DNA from: Lentibacillus saliphilus
GTDB lineage: Bacteria; Bacillota; Bacilli; Bacillales; Amphibacillaceae
Assembly (NCBI RefSeq): GCF_019093865.1
Contig: NZ_JABJXD010000002.1
Location: 1 to 64,000 of the forward strand
Direction: 5' to 3'
DNA length: 64,000 nucleotides
Position 1 is the first letter of the stretch, and each line of letters begins with the position of its first letter. The notes under the pieces were generated by a model. That model searched no databases, was not told the DNA's origin, and was given only the letters and a program-made list of their open reading frames with translations. Of this stretch, positions 33,159-42,280 are shown in pieces. Both the position numbers and the translations under genes were made by a program.

Positions 33159-34682
33159 ATGGCAGAAACGACTACAAAGGATGTCGTCACTGAAGTTGGC
33201 ACAATGAAACGGTCGCATTATGGAATGATTATTAACGGAGAACGAACAGAGAGTGTGTCGGAAAACAAATACGACACTCATAACCCAGCGACAGGTGAGG
33301 TGCTCGCCACTGTTGCAAAAGCGAACGAAGCGGATGCAGAAAAGGCTGTGCAGGCGGCCCGCAACGCATTTGATCACGGAAAATGGCGTAAGTATCCGGT
33401 TGGGAAACGATCACGCGTTTTAAATCAGATTGCTGCGATTATGCGTGAGCGCTTTAAAGACCTCGTCGAGATGGAGGTCTTGAACAGCGGTAAATCTGTT
33501 GGTGCTGCCACTGTTCAGATTAACCAAGCCATTGAAGATTTTGAGTTTTATGCTGGTGCGATCGTTGGTCACCGTGGCACCGTGAACAATATGCCGTACG
33601 GATTTTTTAATTATACACATAAGGAACCCGTTGGTGTCTGTGCACAAATTATTCCGTGGAATTATCCCATGATGATGGCAGCGTGGAAAATTGCCCCTGC
33701 CATTGCGGCAGGCTGCTCTGTCGTTGTGAAACCGGCAAGTCTTACCCCAATTACTGCTCTATTAATCAATGAAATTTGTCATGAGGCAGGTGTCCCCGAA
33801 GGTGTCGTGAATACAATTCCTGGTTCGGGGGCGGTTGTGGGTGATTATCTCGTTGACCATGAGGCTGTTGATAAAGTCGCATTCACAGGCTCAACACCGA
33901 TCGGTAAAGACATTATGGCAAAAGCATCTCGTACATTAAAGCGTATCACGCTAGAGCTTGGTGGCAAGTCACCAAATATTGTGTTTGATGATGCAGATAT
34001 GGAGGCGGCTGTTGCTGGTTCACTCTTTGGCATTTACTTTAATACAGGTCAATCATGTGAGGCGCGCTCCCGGATGTTTGTCCATGATTCGATCTATGAT
34101 ACGTTCATAGAGCAATTTGTTGCGAAAACGAAGAAGCTCGTTCTCGGTGATCCATTTGATAAAGGAACTCATATTGGCTCGATTATTAGTCAGGAGCAGC
34201 TTGATGTCATCGATGGCTATGTACAATCTGCTGTTCAAGAAGGTGCAACCATTTTGACTGGCGGAAAAGCAGCTGAAGTAGAAGGCTTTGAAGGTGGATA
34301 CTGGTATGAGCCGACGGTTATCGTTGATGTGACGCCTGACATGAAGGCGGTCAAAGAAGAGATATTCGGTCCAGTCGTCGTTGTTGAGCGATTTTCTGAT
34401 GAAAAAGAGGTTATTAAGCGAGCGAACGACACGAAATACGGGCTCGGTTCCGCCATCTGGACGACGAATCAGGCGCGGGCAACGCGTGTCGCTCATCAAA
34501 TTCAGGCGGGAATCGTCATGGTTAACAGTCCATTTTCTGCTTTTCCTGGAACGCCTTTTGGTGGATATAAGGAATCCGGCTTCGGACGTGAGCTTGCTGT
34601 TGAATCACTAGATTTATATATGGAAGACAAGAGCGTGCTTTCCTATTATGGCTCAAAGCCTCTTAACCCGTTCGGTGTTTAA
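33159..34682 (+). CDS. NAD(P)+ aldehyde dehydrogenase of the paa cluster
   Basis: A 507-residue aldehyde dehydrogenase. IIPWNYPMMMAAWKIAPA near residue 155 is the cofactor site. Glu in ELGGKSPN near 265 and Cys in GQSCEARSRMF near 300 are catalytic. Its position suggests the semialdehyde oxidation done by the N-terminal half of PaaZ. There is no C-terminal MaoC-type hydratase domain, so it is not a fused PaaZ; a PacL-like enzyme, paired with a separate ring hydrolase, is the better comparison. It could also oxidise phenylacetaldehyde. AAAGGAGGAG lies 8 nt before ATG 33159. Confidence 0.85.
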   Translation: MAETTTKDVVTEVGTMKRSHYGMIINGERTESVSENKYDTHNPATGEVLATVAKANEADAEKAVQAARNAFDHGKWRKYPVGKRSRVLNQIAAIMRERFKDLVEMEVLNSGKSVGAATVQINQAIEDFEFYAGAIVGHRGTVNNMPYGFFNYTHKEPVGVCAQIIPWNYPMMMAAWKIAPAIAAGCSVVVKPASLTPITALLINEICHEAGVPEGVVNTIPGSGAVVGDYLVDHEAVDKVAFTGSTPIGKDIMAKASRTLKRITLELGGKSPNIVFDDADMEAAVAGSLFGIYFNTGQSCEARSRMFVHDSIYDTFIEQFVAKTKKLVLGDPFDKGTHIGSIISQEQLDVIDGYVQSAVQEGATILTGGKAAEVEGFEGGYWYEPTVIVDVTPDMKAVKEEIFGPVVVVERFSDEKEVIKRANDTKYGLGSAIWTTNQARATRVAHQIQAGIVMVNSPFSAFPGTPFGGYKESGFGRELAVESLDLYMEDKSVLSYYGSKPLNPFGV

Positions 34683-34712
34683 TCGAAAGCCAGAGATGAA
34701 AGAAGGTGTGTC

Positions 34713-35579
34713 ATGGACATTCAACACGTTACGGTCATCGGGGCTGGTGTGATGGGGCGGGGCATCGCCTACGTCTCCGCCCTTGCTGGCTTTACAACAA
34801 CATTGGTTGATGTAGCGACTGATCAGCTTGATGATGCTCAACAGCATATCGAGGCGTTAACGAAAAAAGGTCTAGACAGAGGAAAGTTGACTGAAAAAGC
34901 GGCGGAACACCTATTGGGAAATCTGAAGACGTCAACGGACATGCCAGCTTCTGTTGCTAAAAGTCAGCTCATTATTGAAGCTGTCCCTGAACAAAAGCAC
35001 ATAAAACAGCAGGTTCTTGAGACGGTCGGATCGCATGCCTCACTGGATTGTGTCATTGCCTCCAATACATCAACGATGAGTCCAACTGAATTAGCGTCCT
35101 TTACAAATCGACCAGCACAATTTGCTGTGATGCACTTTTTTAATCCAGTTCACCGTATGAAGCTCGTTGAAATTGTAAAAGGGCTAGAAACAACAGATGA
35201 GACCGTTACCGCGATTCGAGCTGCGGCGGAACAGATGGGAAAAGAGACGGTTGAGGTCAATGAATTTCCTGGATTTGTGACGAGTCGCATTAGTGCTCTT
35301 GTTGGTAATGAGGCATTTTATATGCTCCAAGAAGGTATTGCGACCGCAGAAGATATTGATAAGGCGATTAAGCTTGGCCTTAACTATCCGATGGGACCTC
35401 TGGAATTGGGCGATTTGGTTGGGCTTGATGCAAGGCTGAACAATTTAAAATACCTCCATCAAACGCTTGGAGAAAAATTTCGTCCCGCACCTTTGTTAGA
35501 AACGTATGTTAAGGCCGGGCGCTTAGGTCGAAAAACCGGACGGGGCGTATACGATTATAGAGAGAAGAACAGGGGGTGA
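34713..35579 (+). CDS. paaH: 3-hydroxyacyl-CoA dehydrogenase (PaaH)
   Basis: A 288-residue NAD-dependent dehydrogenase. The N-terminal Rossmann motif is GAGVMGRGIA near residue 8. The catalytic His lies in MHFFNPVHRMKLVEIV near 140, with SNTSTMSPTELAS before it. The C-terminal domain contains PGFVTSRISALVGNEAF near 190. In the pathway it oxidises 3-hydroxyadipyl-CoA to 3-oxoadipyl-CoA. Length is typical of the short single-function form. GAAGGTG lies before the ATG, and 4 nt separate it from paaJ. Confidence 0.92.
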   Translation: MDIQHVTVIGAGVMGRGIAYVSALAGFTTTLVDVATDQLDDAQQHIEALTKKGLDRGKLTEKAAEHLLGNLKTSTDMPASVAKSQLIIEAVPEQKHIKQQVLETVGSHASLDCVIASNTSTMSPTELASFTNRPAQFAVMHFFNPVHRMKLVEIVKGLETTDETVTAIRAAAEQMGKETVEVNEFPGFVTSRISALVGNEAFYMLQEGIATAEDIDKAIKLGLNYPMGPLELGDLVGLDARLNNLKYLHQTLGEKFRPAPLLETYVKAGRLGRKTGRGVYDYREKNRG

Positions 35580-35583
35580 TCGC

Positions 35584-36783
35584 TTGAAGGACGTTGTCAT
35601 TGTTGATGCTGTACGAACACCGATTGGTAGATATAAAGGTGCTTTGCGAGACATTCGCCCTGACGACATGGGTGCTCTCGTTATCAAAGCACTCATAGAA
35701 CGGAATCCAACCGTTCCGGCTCCGATGATTGAAGACGTCGTACTCGGTAATGCAAATCAAGCTGGAGAGGATAATCGAAATGTCGCTCGCATGTCAGCCC
35801 TTCTTGCTGGCCTGCCTGTTCAAACAGGGGGAACGACGATTAATCGGCTGTGTGGCTCCGGCCTTGATGCGGTGCTTTATGCAGCCCGCGCCATTGCCCT
35901 TGGTGAAGGGGATGTATATATAGCAGGTGGCACTGAAAGCATGACACGTGCGCCGTTGGTGATGGCCAAACCAGACAAAGCGTTTCCTCGGGGGAATATG
36001 GAATTTTATGATACGACAATCGGCTGGCGCTTTACGAATGACCGGCTCAAAACGATGTACGGTGCAGAATCCATGCCAGAAACTGCAGAAAATGTGGCCC
36101 GTACGTTTCATATTTCTCGTGCCGCACAGGATGATTTTGCTTATACGAGTCAGATTCGTACAAAGCAAGCATTGGAAAGTAGTCAATTTAACGATGAGAT
36201 CATTCCGATTGAATATGAGAATCAACGGGGAGAAACCGTGCGGATTGATGCTGATGAACACCCTCGCCCAGGGACGACGTTAGAAAAGCTTGGTCAGCTT
36301 CGTCCATTATTTGATGCGGGTACGATTACAGCGGGGAATGCGTCAGGGGTCAATGACGGTGCGAGTGCCCTGTTGTTAATGAGTGCTGACAAAGCAGTTG
36401 AACTCGGTCTGAAGCCGCTGGCAACGTATCGAACGAGTGCGGTTTCTGGAGTGGAACCGTCGCTCATGGGCATCGGTCCGATTGAAGCGACAAACAAAGC
36501 ACTTGAGCGGGCCCACTTGTCGGTAGCAGATTTGGATTTAATTGAATTGAATGAGGCGTTTGCCGCACAAGCACTTGCCTGCATCCATGAGCTTGGCCTC
36601 GATCACAACAAGGTGAATGTAAATGGGGGCGCGATTGCACTCGGCCATCCGCTCGGTGCGAGTGGAGCGAGAATTTTAACAACGCTGCTCCATGAAATGA
36701 AACGGCAAGACAGCCGCTATGGACTCGCCACGATGTGCATCGGTGTTGGCCAAGGCATTGCGCTCATTGTTGAAAACCACTAG
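35584..36783 (+). CDS. paaJ: 3-oxoadipyl-CoA/acetyl-CoA thiolase (PaaJ)
   Basis: A 399-residue thiolase that cleaves 3-oxoadipyl-CoA (and 3-oxo-dehydrosuberyl-CoA) to succinyl-CoA or dehydroadipyl-CoA plus acetyl-CoA. The nucleophile Cys is in [12 protein letters not shown] near residue 90. His is in [16 protein letters not shown] near 350 and the second Cys in CIGVGQG near 385. TTG 35584 is the start, with AGGGGGTGAT 3-12 nt before it. The order paaH-paaJ and the spacing of 4 nt indicate one operon. Confidence 0.9.
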   Translation: MKDVVIVDAVRTPIGRYKGALRDIRPDDMGALVIKALIERNPTVPAPMIEDVVLGNANQAGEDNRNVARMSALLAGLPVQTGGTTINRLCGSGLDAVLYAARAIALGEGDVYIAGGTESMTRAPLVMAKPDKAFPRGNMEFYDTTIGWRFTNDRLKTMYGAESMPETAENVARTFHISRAAQDDFAYTSQIRTKQALESSQFNDEIIPIEYENQRGETVRIDADEHPRPGTTLEKLGQLRPLFDAGTITAGNASGVNDGASALLLMSADKAVELGLKPLATYRTSAVSGVEPSLMGIGPIEATNKALERAHLSVADLDLIELNEAFAAQALACIHELGLDHNKVNVNGGAIALGHPLGASGARILTTLLHEMKRQDSRYGLATMCIGVGQGIALIVENH

Positions 36784-36812
36784 TAAACGTTGGAGTTTGA
36801 GGGGGGATCAAA

Positions 36813-37589
36813 ATGTCAGTTGTCCATGTTGAAAATGAAAATCATATTACCCGCGTAACGATTAACCGCCCAGCTCAGCTTAACGCCCTTAATTATGAAG
36901 TGCTTAAAATTTTGAATGATACGATTGAAAGATTACATATCGATCCAAATGTCCATGTCGTAATTTTTACGGGGGCAGGTGATCGAGCCTTCAGTGCAGG
37001 AGCAGATTTAAAAGAAAGAAAAGAACTGAATGAACAGCAGGTGCGGCGCAATGTGAAGCTGATCAGTCATGTGTGTGAAGGCATCGCCAACCTGCCACAG
37101 CCGACAATCGCTGCGATTAATGGACATGCGCTAGGTGGTGGCTTCGAGCTGATGCTAGCGTGTGACTTTGCGGTAACTGTATCGGCCGCGACATTCGGAC
37201 TGACTGAAACGAAATGGGGCATTATTCCTGGTGCTGGTGGTACCCAGCGGCTTCCACGTCTCATTGGAGCGATGAAGGCAAAAGAAATGATCCTAACCGC
37301 TCAAACCATTACCGCGCAGGAGGCAGAAGCATTGGGGCTCGTTCTTCGTGTCGTTGAGCTCGATCAGCTAAGCTCTGCGTGTAACACGTTAGCCGATTCG
37401 ATTCTGAACAATGCACCAATCGCTGTTCGCCAGGCAAAATACGCCATCCATCATGGCATGAAAACAGACTTCACATCTGGCCTTGCAATTGAAGGGAAGG
37501 CGTATGACATAACGATTCCGACCGAAGACAGACGCGAAGCTCTCGAAGCTTTTTCTGAGAAAAGAGCACCTGAATTTAAAGGGCGATGA
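36813..37589 (+). CDS. Enoyl-CoA hydratase/isomerase family protein (third crotonase)
   Basis: A 258-residue crotonase with both hydratase glutamates (GGGFELMLACD and FGLTETKWGIIPGAGGTQ). It has the SAGADLKERKEL stretch seen in AUH/methylglutaconyl-CoA hydratases and in short-chain enoyl-CoA hydratases. It may serve as the paa 2,3-dehydroadipyl-CoA hydratase, or as the separate oxepin-CoA ring hydrolase needed if no fused PaaZ exists; that second role is speculative. GAGGGGGG lies about 7 nt before the ATG. Array C separates it from the next gene. Confidence 0.82.
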   Translation: MSVVHVENENHITRVTINRPAQLNALNYEVLKILNDTIERLHIDPNVHVVIFTGAGDRAFSAGADLKERKELNEQQVRRNVKLISHVCEGIANLPQPTIAAINGHALGGGFELMLACDFAVTVSAATFGLTETKWGIIPGAGGTQRLPRLIGAMKAKEMILTAQTITAQEAEALGLVLRVVELDQLSSACNTLADSILNNAPIAVRQAKYAIHHGMKTDFTSGLAIEGKAYDITIPTEDRREALEAFSEKRAPEFKGR

Positions 37590-37605
37590 GTCAAGAGATG
37601 TGCCC

Positions 37606-37800
37606 ACCGATATGATTCGAGTTTTCGCTGATAACGAGCACATTCTTGCCGATAAGTGAGCGGAATCCGCCGATACCGATCGCGTTCTTGCCGATAAGCG
37701 AGCATAAACCGCCGATACCGATTGCGTTCTCGCCGATAAGCGAGCAAAATCCGCCGATACCGATCGCGAACTCACTGATAAAACCGCCATAGCTACCAAT
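37606..37800. repeat. 21-nt-period array with GCCGATA core (array C)
   Basis: GCCGAT cores (reverse complement ATCGGC) start at 37648, 37669, 37690, 37711, 37732 and 37753. Degenerate units keep phase at 37606, 37627, 37774 and 37795, all 21 nt apart. Spacers alternate between a CCGATCGCGTTCTT type and an AGCGAGCATAAACC type. It is in the opposite orientation to arrays A and B. It sits inside the aromatic catabolism cluster, starting 17 nt after the third crotonase gene. The remaining 150 nt before 37949 show no clear promoter. Confidence 0.88.
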
Positions 37801-37948
37801 AAGTGGACGCTCGTTTAATGTCGGTTTGTCGATTAACAGCACCAAACTTTAAAGGACGCTCACTAACACGACCTTACAGATTTTGAATTGTAAATTGTCA
37901 TCCGACGTAGCACGATACCCTTTCAAAACTCGAAAAGGAGGGCATTCA

Positions 37949-38938
37949 ATGTCTTTTATCAACCACATGCTCAAAACGAAATGGCCGATTATTCAAGGTG
38001 GAATGGGTAATATCAGTAATGCGCAATTAACAGCGGCTGTATCTGAAGCGGGTGGTCTCGGTACGCTCGGATGCGGCACTTTGCCACCAGACACAGTTGA
38101 AGCGATGATGATGCAAACGAAAGAAATGACGGATAAATCGTTTGCCGTTAATATTCCAATCAATGTCACATCACATACAGACACACTTATTGACCTCGTT
38201 ATTCAGCATCACATACCTGTTGTATCCCTGTCGGCAGGCAATCCTGCTTCGATCATCCCACGTCTTAAAAATGCAGGGATTAAAGTTCTCGTCGTCGTCT
38301 CGTCTGTAAAACATGCAGTAAAGGCAGAAGCAGCCGGAGCAGATGCGCTTGTAGCGGAAGGCTTTGAAGCAGCAGGAATCAATTCTCCGCTTGAACTGAC
38401 GACATTTACCTTAATTCCGCAAGTCGTCAAGCATGTCCGAGTGCCGGTAGTGGCGGCCGGTGGAATTGGTGACGGTAAGGGACTCGCAGCCGCACTTGCT
38501 CTTGGGGCAAGTGGTGTGCAAATCGGAACACGGCTCATTGCGACCAAAGAAGCGCCTTTTCACGCCGATTATAAACAAAAGATCCTTGAAGCAGAGGGGA
38601 CAGATGCGATTGTTGTTGGACGATCTTTAGGTAAACCGCGCCGTGTTCTAGATACGCCCTATACGCGTCAGCTTAATGCTTCGGAGAAAGAAAACCTTAC
38701 ACTTGAACACTATGAAAACATAACCTCAGAGGCCTTTCATCTGAAGGGCGCCCTAGAGGGAAACGGTGAACAAGGGTTTATGAATAGCGGTCAGGTTGCT
38801 GGTTTAATTGATGCGATCCCCTCTGTTCACGAGCTGTTCTATGAAATGATGCAAGCCGCAAAAAATCAGCTTTCATCATTGACAAGTCAGTTTGAAAACA
38901 TCGCTCATAACAAGTCTGATGAAGCTTCATTATCTTAG
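37949..38938 (+). CDS. FMN-dependent nitronate monooxygenase / FabK-like protein
   Basis: A 329-residue TIM-barrel flavoprotein of the NMO/FabK superfamily. PIIQGGMGNISNAQLTAAVSEAGGLG at residues 13-38 binds FMN phosphate and is the family hallmark. VVAAGGIGDGKGLAAALALGASGVQIGTR near 175 completes the flavin site. Such enzymes oxidise alkyl nitronates or reduce enoyl-ACP. The role beside phenylalanine dehydrogenase and paa genes is unknown. AAAAGGAGGG precedes ATG 37949; upstream in-frame codons lack a Shine-Dalgarno sequence. Confidence 0.85.
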   Translation: MSFINHMLKTKWPIIQGGMGNISNAQLTAAVSEAGGLGTLGCGTLPPDTVEAMMMQTKEMTDKSFAVNIPINVTSHTDTLIDLVIQHHIPVVSLSAGNPASIIPRLKNAGIKVLVVVSSVKHAVKAEAAGADALVAEGFEAAGINSPLELTTFTLIPQVVKHVRVPVVAAGGIGDGKGLAAALALGASGVQIGTRLIATKEAPFHADYKQKILEAEGTDAIVVGRSLGKPRRVLDTPYTRQLNASEKENLTLEHYENITSEAFHLKGALEGNGEQGFMNSGQVAGLIDAIPSVHELFYEMMQAAKNQLSSLTSQFENIAHNKSDEASLS

Positions 38939-39034
38939 TTAGCGTTATGCAGCCCCAAATATAAGCGCTTCACAACGAAAAATCTGTTTCTGGAAAAATG
39001 TGCTTGATCATATCCTTTTAAAGGAGGTTAAAAC

Positions 39035-40186
39035 GTGAGTGTGATGAATAATCCCGTGCAGCTACACGACGTTTCCGTTCTACAGAAAATGTCCGACCAT
39101 GAGCAGGTGTTATTTTGTAATGATAAACATACTGGACTCCAAGCGATTATTGCCATTCACGATACGACGCTTGGACCAGCGCTTGGTGGATGTCGCATGC
39201 ATCCCTATCGTACGGTCGATGAGGCTTTAACGGATGCTCTCAGATTAGCGGAAGGAATGACGTATAAATGTGCAGCGGCTGATGTTGATTTTGGCGGTGG
39301 AAAGGCTGTCATTATTGGGGACCCGGCTCAAGATAAGTCTCCTGCATTATTTCGGGCATTTGGTCAGTTTGTAGAATCACTCGGTGGGCGCTTCATTACT
39401 GGAACAGATATGGGAACGACAATGGATGATTTTGTTCAAGCGATGAAGGAGACACATCACATCGTTGGTGTACCTGAAGCATACGGGGGTGGCGGCGATT
39501 CTTCCGTTCCAACAGCTCAAGGCATTCTTTACGGACTCATGGCGACAAACCATATGTTGTTTGGACAGGATGATCTAAATCAAGCCACTTATGCTGTTCA
39601 AGGACTGGGAAAGGTTGGATCAAAAGTCGTTAGAGGTCTTCTTGAATCGGGCGCACATGTTGTTGTATCTGACGTCGTAACGGACAGAGCAACCCGCTTG
39701 CAAACAGAAACCGCGCATCTGCCCGGCACGATAGATGTGGTTGCTGACAATGATATATATCGACTGCAAACAGATATATTTGTCCCATGTGCCCTTGGTG
39801 GTGTCATTAATGATCAAACGATAGATCAATTGAGAGTGAAGGCTGTTGCAGGCTCGGCAAACAATCAGCTGGCAACAGATGATCATGGGAAGCAGCTTGC
39901 TGAACGCGGTATTTTATATGCACCGGATTACATTATTAATTCAGGAGGACTCATACAAGTAGCAGATGAATTGTACGGTGCGAATAAAGATAGAGTCCTA
40001 TTAAAAACAAAAAACATTTATAACATGATGCGTGATGTGTATGAGCAAGCAGAAAAAGATCACATATCAACCGTAGAGGCGGCCAATCGAATTTGTGAAG
40101 ATGTGTTGGCTTCACGAGCAAAGCAGAACAGCTTTTATACGCGGTCTATTCGACCGAAATGGAATTTGACTCGAACACGATCATGA
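39035..40186 (+). CDS. pdh: Phenylalanine dehydrogenase
   Basis: A 383-residue NAD-dependent amino acid dehydrogenase that converts L-phenylalanine to phenylpyruvate and ammonia. The sequence follows Lysinibacillus/Bacillus phenylalanine dehydrogenases rather than leucine dehydrogenases: [20 protein letters not shown] instead of [28 protein letters not shown] and the C-terminal RPKWN. Lys78 and Lys90 are the expected substrate/catalytic lysines, and GLGKVG near 195 is the NAD motif. GTG 39035 has AAAGGAGG 8 nt before it. It is followed, after 18 nt, by the 2-oxoacid dehydrogenase genes, which can take its product onward. Confidence 0.93.
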   Translation: MSVMNNPVQLHDVSVLQKMSDHEQVLFCNDKHTGLQAIIAIHDTTLGPALGGCRMHPYRTVDEALTDALRLAEGMTYKCAAADVDFGGGKAVIIGDPAQDKSPALFRAFGQFVESLGGRFITGTDMGTTMDDFVQAMKETHHIVGVPEAYGGGGDSSVPTAQGILYGLMATNHMLFGQDDLNQATYAVQGLGKVGSKVVRGLLESGAHVVVSDVVTDRATRLQTETAHLPGTIDVVADNDIYRLQTDIFVPCALGGVINDQTIDQLRVKAVAGSANNQLATDDHGKQLAERGILYAPDYIINSGGLIQVADELYGANKDRVLLKTKNIYNMMRDVYEQAEKDHISTVEAANRICEDVLASRAKQNSFYTRSIRPKWNLTRTRS

Positions 40187-40204
40187 ATGGAGGCGAATTG
40201 TGAT

Positions 40205-41263
40205 ATGAACAACCAATTTCCGATTACGAAAATAATTGACGATGATGGGACATTACTTGATACGTCATATGAGGAACAACTAACAGAAGCGCTTAGCTAT
40301 CATTTATATCATCACATGTATCGCATACGGACGTTTGATCGAAAAGCCATTAGTCTCCAACGGCAGGGCCGAATTGGAACGTACCCACCATTTGAAGGAC
40401 AAGAAGCAGCACAGGTTGGGAGTGCCTATGCACTTGGCGAAGATGATTGGGTGTTCCCGACGTATCGTGACCACGGTGCTACTCTAACGTTTGGCGCTGA
40501 TATGACGCGTATGTTTATGTATTGGAATGGGCGTGTAGAAGGATGTGTGCCACCAGAAGGAAAACGCATCTTTCCAGCAGCGGTTCCGATTGCCACACAG
40601 ATTCCCCATGCGGTCGGTGCAGCATGGGCAGAGAAAAAGAAAGGTACAGACAATATTGCACTCGTTTATTTTGGTGATGGTGCAACGTCTGAGGGCGATT
40701 TTCACGAGGGGCTGAATTTCGCAGGTGTCTTCCAAACCCCGACCGTTTTCTTTAATCAAAATAATGGCTATGCGATCTCTGTGCCGTTTGAAAAACAGAC
40801 GAATAGCGCGACGATCGCTCAGAAAGCAATCGCCTATGATATACCGAGCGTTCGCATTGATGGCAACGATTGCTTTGCGGTGTATTTTACAACGAAGGAA
40901 GCGATTGATGCTGCCCGAAAAGGAAAGGGGCCGACCTTAATCGAAGCGGTCACATGGCGAACGGGCGCACATACGACAGCTGATGATCCAAGTAAATATC
41001 GACCAGAACATTTAGGGACAGATACGGTTGATCCTCTGGAACGTCTCGAACGGTTTATGAAGACATATGGGCATTGGAACGACGAAAAAATAGCAGAAAT
41101 CGAACAAACATGTCAGGCAGAAGTCGAAACAGCTGTTGAACAAATGGAAAATGCCTCCCAACCAAATGTTGACGATATGTTTAATCATGTGTTTGCTGAG
41201 CTACCGGATCATTTGGCTAACCAAAAATTAGCATATGAAGCTTTTTTAAAGGAGGAGTCCTAA
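40205..41263 (+). CDS. 2-oxoacid dehydrogenase E1 alpha subunit
   Basis: A 352-residue thiamine-diphosphate-dependent E1 alpha subunit of a PDH/BCKDH-type complex. The ThDP/Mg motif runs GDGATSEGDFHEGLNFAG to NQNNGYAI, near residues 155-190. YRDHGAT near 85 and RTGAHTTADDPSKY near 260 (the phosphorylation-loop region) are also typical. ATG 40205 is preceded by TGGAGG; an in-frame ATG at 40187 directly after the pdh stop overlaps that Shine-Dalgarno sequence. Next to phenylalanine dehydrogenase, the likely substrate is phenylpyruvate, though branched-chain oxoacids or pyruvate cannot be excluded. Confidence 0.88.
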   Translation: MNNQFPITKIIDDDGTLLDTSYEEQLTEALSYHLYHHMYRIRTFDRKAISLQRQGRIGTYPPFEGQEAAQVGSAYALGEDDWVFPTYRDHGATLTFGADMTRMFMYWNGRVEGCVPPEGKRIFPAAVPIATQIPHAVGAAWAEKKKGTDNIALVYFGDGATSEGDFHEGLNFAGVFQTPTVFFNQNNGYAISVPFEKQTNSATIAQKAIAYDIPSVRIDGNDCFAVYFTTKEAIDAARKGKGPTLIEAVTWRTGAHTTADDPSKYRPEHLGTDTVDPLERLERFMKTYGHWNDEKIAEIEQTCQAEVETAVEQMENASQPNVDDMFNHVFAELPDHLANQKLAYEAFLKEES

Positions 41264-42268
41264 ATGGTTCAAACACAAACAGCATCTGCGACAAAACAAC
41301 TGACGATGGTTCAAGCAATTAATGACGCCCTGAAGCTGAAGCTTGAGCAAGATGAGACGACGCTGCTTCTCGGTGAGGATATTGGCAAAAATGGCGGTGT
41401 GTTCCGAGCGACGGGAGGTCTATATGACACATTCGGAGCTGACCGCGTCATCGACACCCCTTTATCGGAATCAGGGATTGTCGGTACAGCAGTCGGGCTT
41501 GCTGTCAATGGCTTCAAGCCAATCGTAGAAATGCAGTTTATGGGATTTATTTATCCGGCGTACGATCAAATTATGACACACGTATCACGGATGCGGATGA
41601 AATCGATGGGAAGGTTTACCGTTCCGATGGTGATCAGAGCTCCGTATGGTGCTGGTATTCGAGCACCTGAAGTGCATTCTGATAGTGCCGAAGCCTTGTT
41701 TACGCATATGCCGGGGATTAAAGTCGTCTGTCCAGCCTCACCGCGTCAGGCGAAGGGCTTGCTAATGGCTGCCATTGAAGATCCTGATCCTGTCTTATTT
41801 ATGGAGCCGATGCGCAGCTACCGCGCCCAACGAGAGACCGTTCCGACAGATGCTTACACATGTGAAATCGGAAAAGGCCGGAGACTACATGAAGGCAGTG
41901 ACATCTCACTGATTGCTTGGGGTGCGATGGTGGCAATTGCTGAAGCTGCTGCCCGAAAAGCCGAGGCAAAGGGAATAAGCTGTGACGTGATCGACGTTCA
42001 AACATTATATCCATTAGACCGCGATTTAATAGCTGAGTCTGTTCAAAAAACTGGGCGTGCTGTGATCGTCCATGAAGCCCAAGGAACAGGGGGGCTCGGC
42101 AATGATATCGTCTCCCTCATTAATGACGAGGCTTTTCTTTATTTGCGAGCCCCGATTGAACGGGTTACGGGCTTTGACGTACCAGTTCCTTTCTTCGCAC
42201 TTGAAGATCAGTATATGCCGAATACAGCACGTGTCCTAAAACAAATTGAACGCGCAGTTAATTTCTAG
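41264..42268 (+). CDS. 2-oxoacid dehydrogenase E1 beta subunit
   Basis: A 334-residue E1 beta subunit that pairs with E1 alpha to form the decarboxylating heterotetramer. LLGEDIGKNGGVFRAT near residue 35, DTPLSESGIVGTAVGLA near 65 and PYGAGIRAPEVHSDSAEALFTHMPGIKVV near 128 are family hallmarks. The final segment has VIDVQTLYPLD and HEAQGTGGLG. It starts directly after the E1 alpha stop, with AAAGGAGGAG as its ribosome binding site. Closest in type to BCKDH/acetoin/pyruvate E1 beta of bacilli; substrate assignment follows the operon context. Confidence 0.9.
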   Translation: MVQTQTASATKQLTMVQAINDALKLKLEQDETTLLLGEDIGKNGGVFRATGGLYDTFGADRVIDTPLSESGIVGTAVGLAVNGFKPIVEMQFMGFIYPAYDQIMTHVSRMRMKSMGRFTVPMVIRAPYGAGIRAPEVHSDSAEALFTHMPGIKVVCPASPRQAKGLLMAAIEDPDPVLFMEPMRSYRAQRETVPTDAYTCEIGKGRRLHEGSDISLIAWGAMVAIAEAAARKAEAKGISCDVIDVQTLYPLDRDLIAESVQKTGRAVIVHEAQGTGGLGNDIVSLINDEAFLYLRAPIERVTGFDVPVPFFALEDQYMPNTARVLKQIERAVNF

Positions 42269-42280
42269 GAGGTGACAATA

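Noticed and set aside
33159-34682. Calling the cluster aldehyde dehydrogenase a fused PaaZ
   Set aside because: At 507 residues it ends after the dehydrogenase fold; PaaZ is about 680 residues with a MaoC-like C-terminal domain.
35794-36261. Minus-strand 155-codon frame opposite the thiolase gene
   Set aside because: Antisense to a conserved thiolase; no start signal or known family.
37389-37845. Minus-strand reading frames of 84-136 codons through array C and the crotonase end
   Set aside because: Repeat-driven and overlapping a well-supported crotonase gene.
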